Source: Blastocladiella britannica (taxonomy: Eukaryota; Blastocladiomycota; Blastocladiomycetes; Blastocladiales; Blastocladiaceae). From it: 11,939 nucleotides of DNA. Below the pieces are notes generated by a model. The model had not been told where the DNA came from and searched no databases. It saw only the letters and a program-made list of their open reading frames with translations. The translations under genes and the position numbers were made by a program. This document shows positions 8,118-11,939 of this stretch, one piece after another; position 1 is the stretch's first letter; every line of letters starts with the position of its first letter. Location: NCBI GenBank assembly GCA_025349905.2, contig MU625097.1:1-11939 (forward strand). Reading direction: 5' to 3'.

Positions 8118-8685
8118 TTTGAATTACTATATTGGTAAAAAAAAAATAGAATAAAATGGAGGTGAGTATATAGGTGTAGCATGTGGGTCGGGGTTCGCCG
8201 CATTAAGAACAATTCAATAAGGAATAAGCGGTTCCTGCCGTCCTGGGCCTCTCTCTATTTTTATTTGCTCTCAGCTCTCGTTGAAGAAAGCCAAGAACAA
8301 TTAGAAAAAGAAGAGGCCCATCGTCCATCCAATCAAGTGTTGGTACGACGACCACACTCGAGTTACAGGGCTCTCTTTTCTGTTATTTTCATTTTGGATC
8401 TGCCTGGGGAGAGACCGAAAAACTATTGTATCACAAATAGAAAAGAAAAGGCCCTATCGGTCGAACAGGGAGGCGGTGGACATCCGCAAAAAAGCCACAT
8501 CGTCGTTCTCGAGTAACATTATAATACGGACAATGAAAAAAAGAGGAGGTTAGAGGTGAGGGAGGATTAACCGCTGGAGAGGGAGATCCATTCAATTGTT
8601 GGAGTAACTCAAGCAAAATTCCCGAAAAAAATGAACGGTCACGTGCCACGGTCACATGAGCTGGTCGCCACTTCTTGGCCGGAGC
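8118..8685. promoter_or_regulatory. eS17 upstream region and spacer
   Basis: The stretch between the eS17 leader exon and the DUF4246 stop has no supported gene. A TATATA sequence at 8167-8172 reads as a TATA-like box on the minus strand about 50 bp upstream of the split start codon. Further out are two imperfect stem-loops (listed separately) and a purine-rich tract (8533-8590) that is probably the DUF4246 3' region. ACGGTCACGTG and ACGGTCACATG lie side by side at 8635-8657, the first containing the palindrome CACGTG. A 111-codon + strand frame at 8181-8516 is judged non-coding. Confidence 0.45.
8243..8455. repeat. Two similar imperfect inverted repeats in tandem
   Basis: Element 1 has left arm TGGGCCTCTCTCTATTTTT (from about 8243) and right arm TTAGAAAAAGAAGAGGCCCA (to about 8320); the outer 8 bp TGGGCCTC/GAGGCCCA pair perfectly. 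Element 2 has left arm AGGGCTCTCTTTTCTGTTATTT (from about 8368) and right arm AAATAGAAAAGAAAAGGCCCT (to about 8455). Both have a GGGCC-plus-pyrimidine arm, a 40-50 nt loop and a purine-plus-GGCCC arm, and the elements are offset by about 125-135 bp, which suggests duplication. They lie upstream of eS17. Confidence 0.5.
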
Positions 8686-10598
8686 TCAATCGTCCGAGAC
8701 CTCTGGTTCAGGATAGTGGACTGACAACGAGCCCGTAAAATCGATCGACGCCATCTTGTCAAGGAGTGCCTCGCGCTCGCCCATGTACTTGAGACGGTCC
8801 TCTTCCGCCTCCACCATGGTTGTCATGTGCGGCACCAGCACCAGAATCCGGCGCACAATCTCGATCGGGAACGCGCACCCGACGAACCGCTCGGCACGCC
8901 GAGGCCCGCACAAGACCGCGTGCGCGAGCCAATCCGCGCTCTGTGGGGCCACCTGCGTTGTCGATGGAATGCGGTTCCTTGGGTCCACCAGGCAGTACAC
9001 CACTGCCTTCCGGTACCCGGATCGCGTTGGGTCTGCGAGGCGGAACGGCAGCTCTTTGTGGAGGTACAAGTTAGGGAACGCGATGGCGCGACCGCAGCGT
9101 GTCGAAATGCGCCCTCGTGGCTGGCTTAGCGGGCCATAGTCTCCGTGGAGCCCATAGATGGAGTCGACGCCAAAGATATCATCCCACTCAAACTCGGGCG
9201 CTTTAACGCGCGCGCGGAATTCCAGCTTGGGATCGGTGACGTTGTCCACGTCGTACGCGTAAACCGCGGTGGCAAGGATGTTCTCGTTCGCCATGCCGTC
9301 CATGTGCCACGGTCCGCCCGCGTACTTGGGATTCTCGGGCGTCAGGTGAATGGTGGTGATCTTGGTGATGACCTGGCTCCGCCGGCCCTTGAGGATCAAC
9401 TCGGGCCACGGCGTCGCTGGCAGCGCGAGTTTCGCGGGATCAAACGATTTGGGCGCGTATGGATGGTATGCACGCGCGTCGTTGTACCGGCGAGAGAGGG
9501 AATTTTCGTCGTAATCGTCACAGTCGCTGTCGGTATTGTCGCTATCGGTATCGAAGATGTCGTTGACGTCGGCGTCTTCCTTGAAATCCGATGTGTAATT
9601 CACGCGTGCGTCGTGCGGATCGGTGGGTTTGTTGGGATCGGCTCGACACTTGTACCAGACACTTGCGTCTATTGATCCAAGGGAAGGCTGTCAATCATGC
9701 ACTGCTTCCCGTGTTCCCAAAAAATACAACAAATATAAGCACCAGTTTGGATCCGAGGTTGGACGGGGCTGGCAAGCCGAGCAAGCACACGTTCGAGCAA
9801 CGGTACGCAAGCGGCGAACAACTCAGCGAGCACCTCGTAGAGCTCGGCGTGCGTTTCAGGATGCAGGCTATTGATATACGAGGTCCACTCGGCCAAAGAA
9901 CCGTCCTCGCTGACCGCGATTTCGGCCGGCAACCATTGAAATTCCTTGCTCGCGTATTCCCCGTCAGAGGGATCGATGGGGTGACCAATGTCAAGGCCCA
10001 TCCGCGCCATGGACTCGGCCACGGATCGGGCAGCAAGCGACTCACCAACGACGCGCGAGTGCTGGTACTTGAGCGGAAACAGCGATGGGTCCAGGAGATC
10101 GCGTTCACGAGAACATCCGTTGTCTTCAATACATTGTTCGGGTCCAGAGCGCACCAGCTCTATCAGACGGAGCCGCTGGTCTTCAGTGAGCGCATCATCG
10201 ATGCCCGCCACGTTATCGGGGCCTGCGGCCCATGGCTGGTGCTCCACCTGCCAGTCCAATTCAGCAAAGATATAGTCGAGGTCCTGCTTGCACGGTTTGA
10301 CGCGTTTGCGCGCGAGAACGACGCGCATGCACGCGAGCTCGGCCCGCCATTTCGCGCGGAACGTCGGGAGATTGCGTGCCCAGTGCCGTTTCTCTCGGAT
10401 CGTGCCAAGCAACGTCCTCAATTCCAGTTCCTTGAACGTCAGAGCCTCGTATTGCGCCTCTTGCTCTCCGTCATGCGGGTCCCGAGTGTGATAGGCCGGG
10501 TATATGTGGGGGTCATCAATATATGATCTCTTTTAACGAAGAAAATAACCCATGTCGACGACAACCACCAACGCTGCAGGCATTCCCGCCGTCGTCAT
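8686..10598 (-). CDS. DUF4246 family protein, probable 2OG/Fe(II)-type oxygenase fold
   Basis: Main exons are 10529-9743 and 9668-8686 (TGA), joined by a 74-nt intron (9669-9742, GTGCTT...CAATAG) that fuses RIQT-D-ASVWYK in frame. The N-terminal domain shows LTFKELELRTLLGTIREK, then LLDPSLFPLKYQHSR, FQWLPAEIAVSEDGS and SYINSLHPETHAELYE, all typical of DUF4246. An acidic insert (DTDSDNTDSDCDD) follows. The C-terminal half has ITTIHLTPENPKYAGGPWH, DGMANENILATAVYAYD, LHKELPFRLADP and VVYCLVDPRNRI. WHMD (His about 394, Asp 396), a distal His (about 476) and an Arg (about 492) could be a metal and 2-oxoglutarate site; that role is inference. No ATG opens the main exon, where TAA precedes KRSYIDD. 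A 30-nt exon 10598-10569 (ATG...TTG) with a 39-nt intron fits the phase and gives 599 residues, but it overlaps the vWA gene. Family call is strong, 5' end weak. Confidence 0.82.
9523..9552. repeat. 15-bp tandem duplication inside the DUF4246 gene
   Basis: GTCGCTGTCGGTATT (9523-9537) is followed at once by GTCGCTATCGGTATC (9538-9552). On the minus strand it encodes the repeated acidic DTDSDNTDSD insert between the two halves of the DUF4246 protein. It keeps frame and looks like slippage within a flexible linker. Confidence 0.6.
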
Positions 10599-11939
10599 GT
10601 TCGCGGTCGACGCGTCAGGGTAGGTATACACTGATCCTCATCAGAATGGGACATTGACGCGGGAACAAAACCCAGGTCGACCAGGAACGAGTACGATTAC
10701 TGGCAACGCGTCGGCAGCCTGTACTCCGAGTACCTGCAGACATACGGGCCAGAGACGGTTCTGCCCGTCCTGTGGCACAGTAAGGTACTTTTATTCATTC
10801 ATATTCATTCAGTCCGCGTCTACTCACAAAATCCTTTAGAGTAGGCCTCTATCTGTACGCACGAGCAGCTCCAGCGCAATATTGACCGCATGCACCCACT
10901 CGGCGGCACAAAGCCCGTGCAGCTTGCTAATTTACTAGTGCAAGCGCACGGGATCACGCACACCGTGACAAAGCTGTGCGTCATCACCGACGGCGAAATC
11001 AAGCCGGGCGCGGTCTTGGCGTGCGACAGTGCCATGGTCGCGCTCTCGGACCGCTGCCGCCGGTCGCGTGGCCTTCTGTCGATGCCCGAGGTCGAGGCGT
11101 GCATCTTCGGCCGGTACAACGTCAACTTGACGGTGGTAGCGCCATTTGCGCGCGGTGTGCGGTTCACGATCCGACACAACGACATGGTTCTGGCGGCAGG
11201 GGACGCGTCGGTGGCCGTCGAGGCGTCGGGGGTATTGGACCGCATCACGACTCCCGCCGAGTTTTTTGAGACGTTCGAGTCACTGCGCCAGGTCATTGTG
11301 GTGCAGAACCTCGGCAAGACCAACGGGAAACTCCGCGATCAGTTGCTGGCCATGCAGCGGCGGCTGCTGGCGTGGATCGCGCACGACAACAAGCGGCGTG
11401 CGCTCGAGGCCGTCGAGCAGACCAGGGCCGATCTGGCCGCGGGCCGGCATGTGGTTCCGGGCGACGTGTCCATTACGCACCCCGTCCTTCGTCCCTTGGT
11501 CGAAGGCAACTATGATGCTGCGCTGGAGTCTCTCCGGACCATGATTTACCAGGTCGAGCACCCGGACGAGGGCGAGGGCGAGGACGAGGACGAGGCCACC
11601 ATGGACCCGGCCAAGCGTGTCGGGCTGCTGGTGCAGACGCTGGTCGAAGCGTGCATGCTCGGGTCGTACCAGATCGAGTCGCTGACGTCGCGCCGCGCCG
11701 GCCGCGCCAACGTGCAGCAGACGCCCGAGGTGGTGGTACCGCAGGCGGATGACGACGACAATGACGCCATGGACACGGAGGAGAGCGTCCAGACGCGGAT
11801 CGCCCGCGGCATGTACGAGTGCCCGCTGCTGTTTGACGCGGCGGCGCCGGTCCTCTTGATTGCCGACCCGGACCGCTCGCAGTACCCCGAGGGCATCTTG
11901 TCCGGCGCCACCAAGGACCAGATCGACGACGTGACCAAC
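10552..11939 (+). CDS. von Willebrand A domain protein with full MIDAS motif (partial)
   Basis: Exons 10552-10619, 10676-10784 and 10845 to the window end give 424 residues with no stop reached. Introns are 56 nt (GTAGGT...ACCCAG) and 60 nt (GTACTT...GAGTAG). The first splice creates AVDASGSTRNEYDYW; this supplies D20-x-S22-x-S24, with T81 in LGGTKP and D108 in CVITDGEI completing a metal-ion-dependent adhesion site of the vWA fold. Such intracellular vWA domains hold proteins together through a bound Mg ion. After the domain (to about residue 180) comes a helical segment (RQVIVVQNLGKTNGKLRDQL onward), an acidic tract DEGEGEDEDE (300-309), a second acidic patch near 361-372, and MYECPLLFDAAAPVLLIAD (382-400). 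I do not recognise the C-terminal half. No signal peptide is seen, so it is probably cytosolic or nuclear. Domain call is good; function unknown. Confidence 0.78.

Noticed and set aside
7385..8122. A 245-codon + strand open frame
   Set aside because: It is antisense to eS17 and its intron. Its Leu/Val/Arg/Gly-rich translation is the shadow of GC-rich codons.
8181..8516. A 111-codon + strand open frame
   Set aside because: Its sequence is that of the two stem-loops and flanking low-complexity DNA; composition is not protein-like.
1..11939. tRNA genes, rRNA, CRISPR arrays or an intact transposon
   Set aside because: No B-box-like GGTTCGANTCC in a cloverleaf context, no regular repeat-spacer array and no transposase or reverse transcriptase motifs were seen on either strand.

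Overview
The window looks like nuclear DNA of a compact-genome fungus. Coding sequence is GC-rich and spacers are AT-rich. Introns are short (about 43-84 nt) with GT...AG ends and, in the clearest cases, a GTATGT donor and a CTAAC branch site. One gene belongs to the largely fungal DUF4246 family. The cytosolic ribosomal protein eS17, the mitochondrial ribosomal protein uL6m and the Rab-binding protein Mss4 rule out a bacterium. An early-diverging or zoosporic fungus would fit, but that is a weak inference.

Layout, left to right. (1) 1-111 may be the C-terminal tail of an upstream + strand gene. (2) 254-1191 (+) is a two-exon alpha/beta hydrolase, best matched to kynurenine formamidase (BNA7 type). 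(3) 1215-1825 (-) is a three-exon Mss4/RABIF protein, tail to tail with the hydrolase; the stops are 23 bp apart. (4) 1863-3170 (-) is a single-exon seven-helix membrane protein of unrecognised class, ending 37 bp before the Mss4 start. (5) 3319-4116 (-) is mitochondrial uL6. (6) 4343-5430 (+) is a broken gene with one frameshift and several in-frame stops. (7) 5649-6282 is non-coding and holds a small degenerate repeat. (8) 6283-7419 (-) is a five-exon coiled-coil protein. (9) 7571-8117 (-) is eS17, whose start codon is split by an intron (A^TG). (10) 8118-8685 is non-coding, with two similar imperfect stem-loops upstream of eS17. (11) 8686 to about 10598 (-) is a DUF4246 protein, probably a 2-oxoglutarate/Fe(II)-type fold. 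(12) 10552-11939 (+) is a von Willebrand A domain protein with a full MIDAS motif, cut by the window edge.

The genes do not form a pathway; this is an ordinary set of neighbours, and the interest lies in gene structure. The best leads are the eS17 start codon made only by splicing, the apparent head-to-head overlap of the DUF4246 and vWA first exons, the vWA protein with an unfamiliar C-terminal half, the decaying gene whose stops are each one C-to-T change from a Gln or Arg codon, and the paired stem-loops near eS17. Exon models were built by eye from frame, splice signals and family likeness, so boundaries need transcript support.
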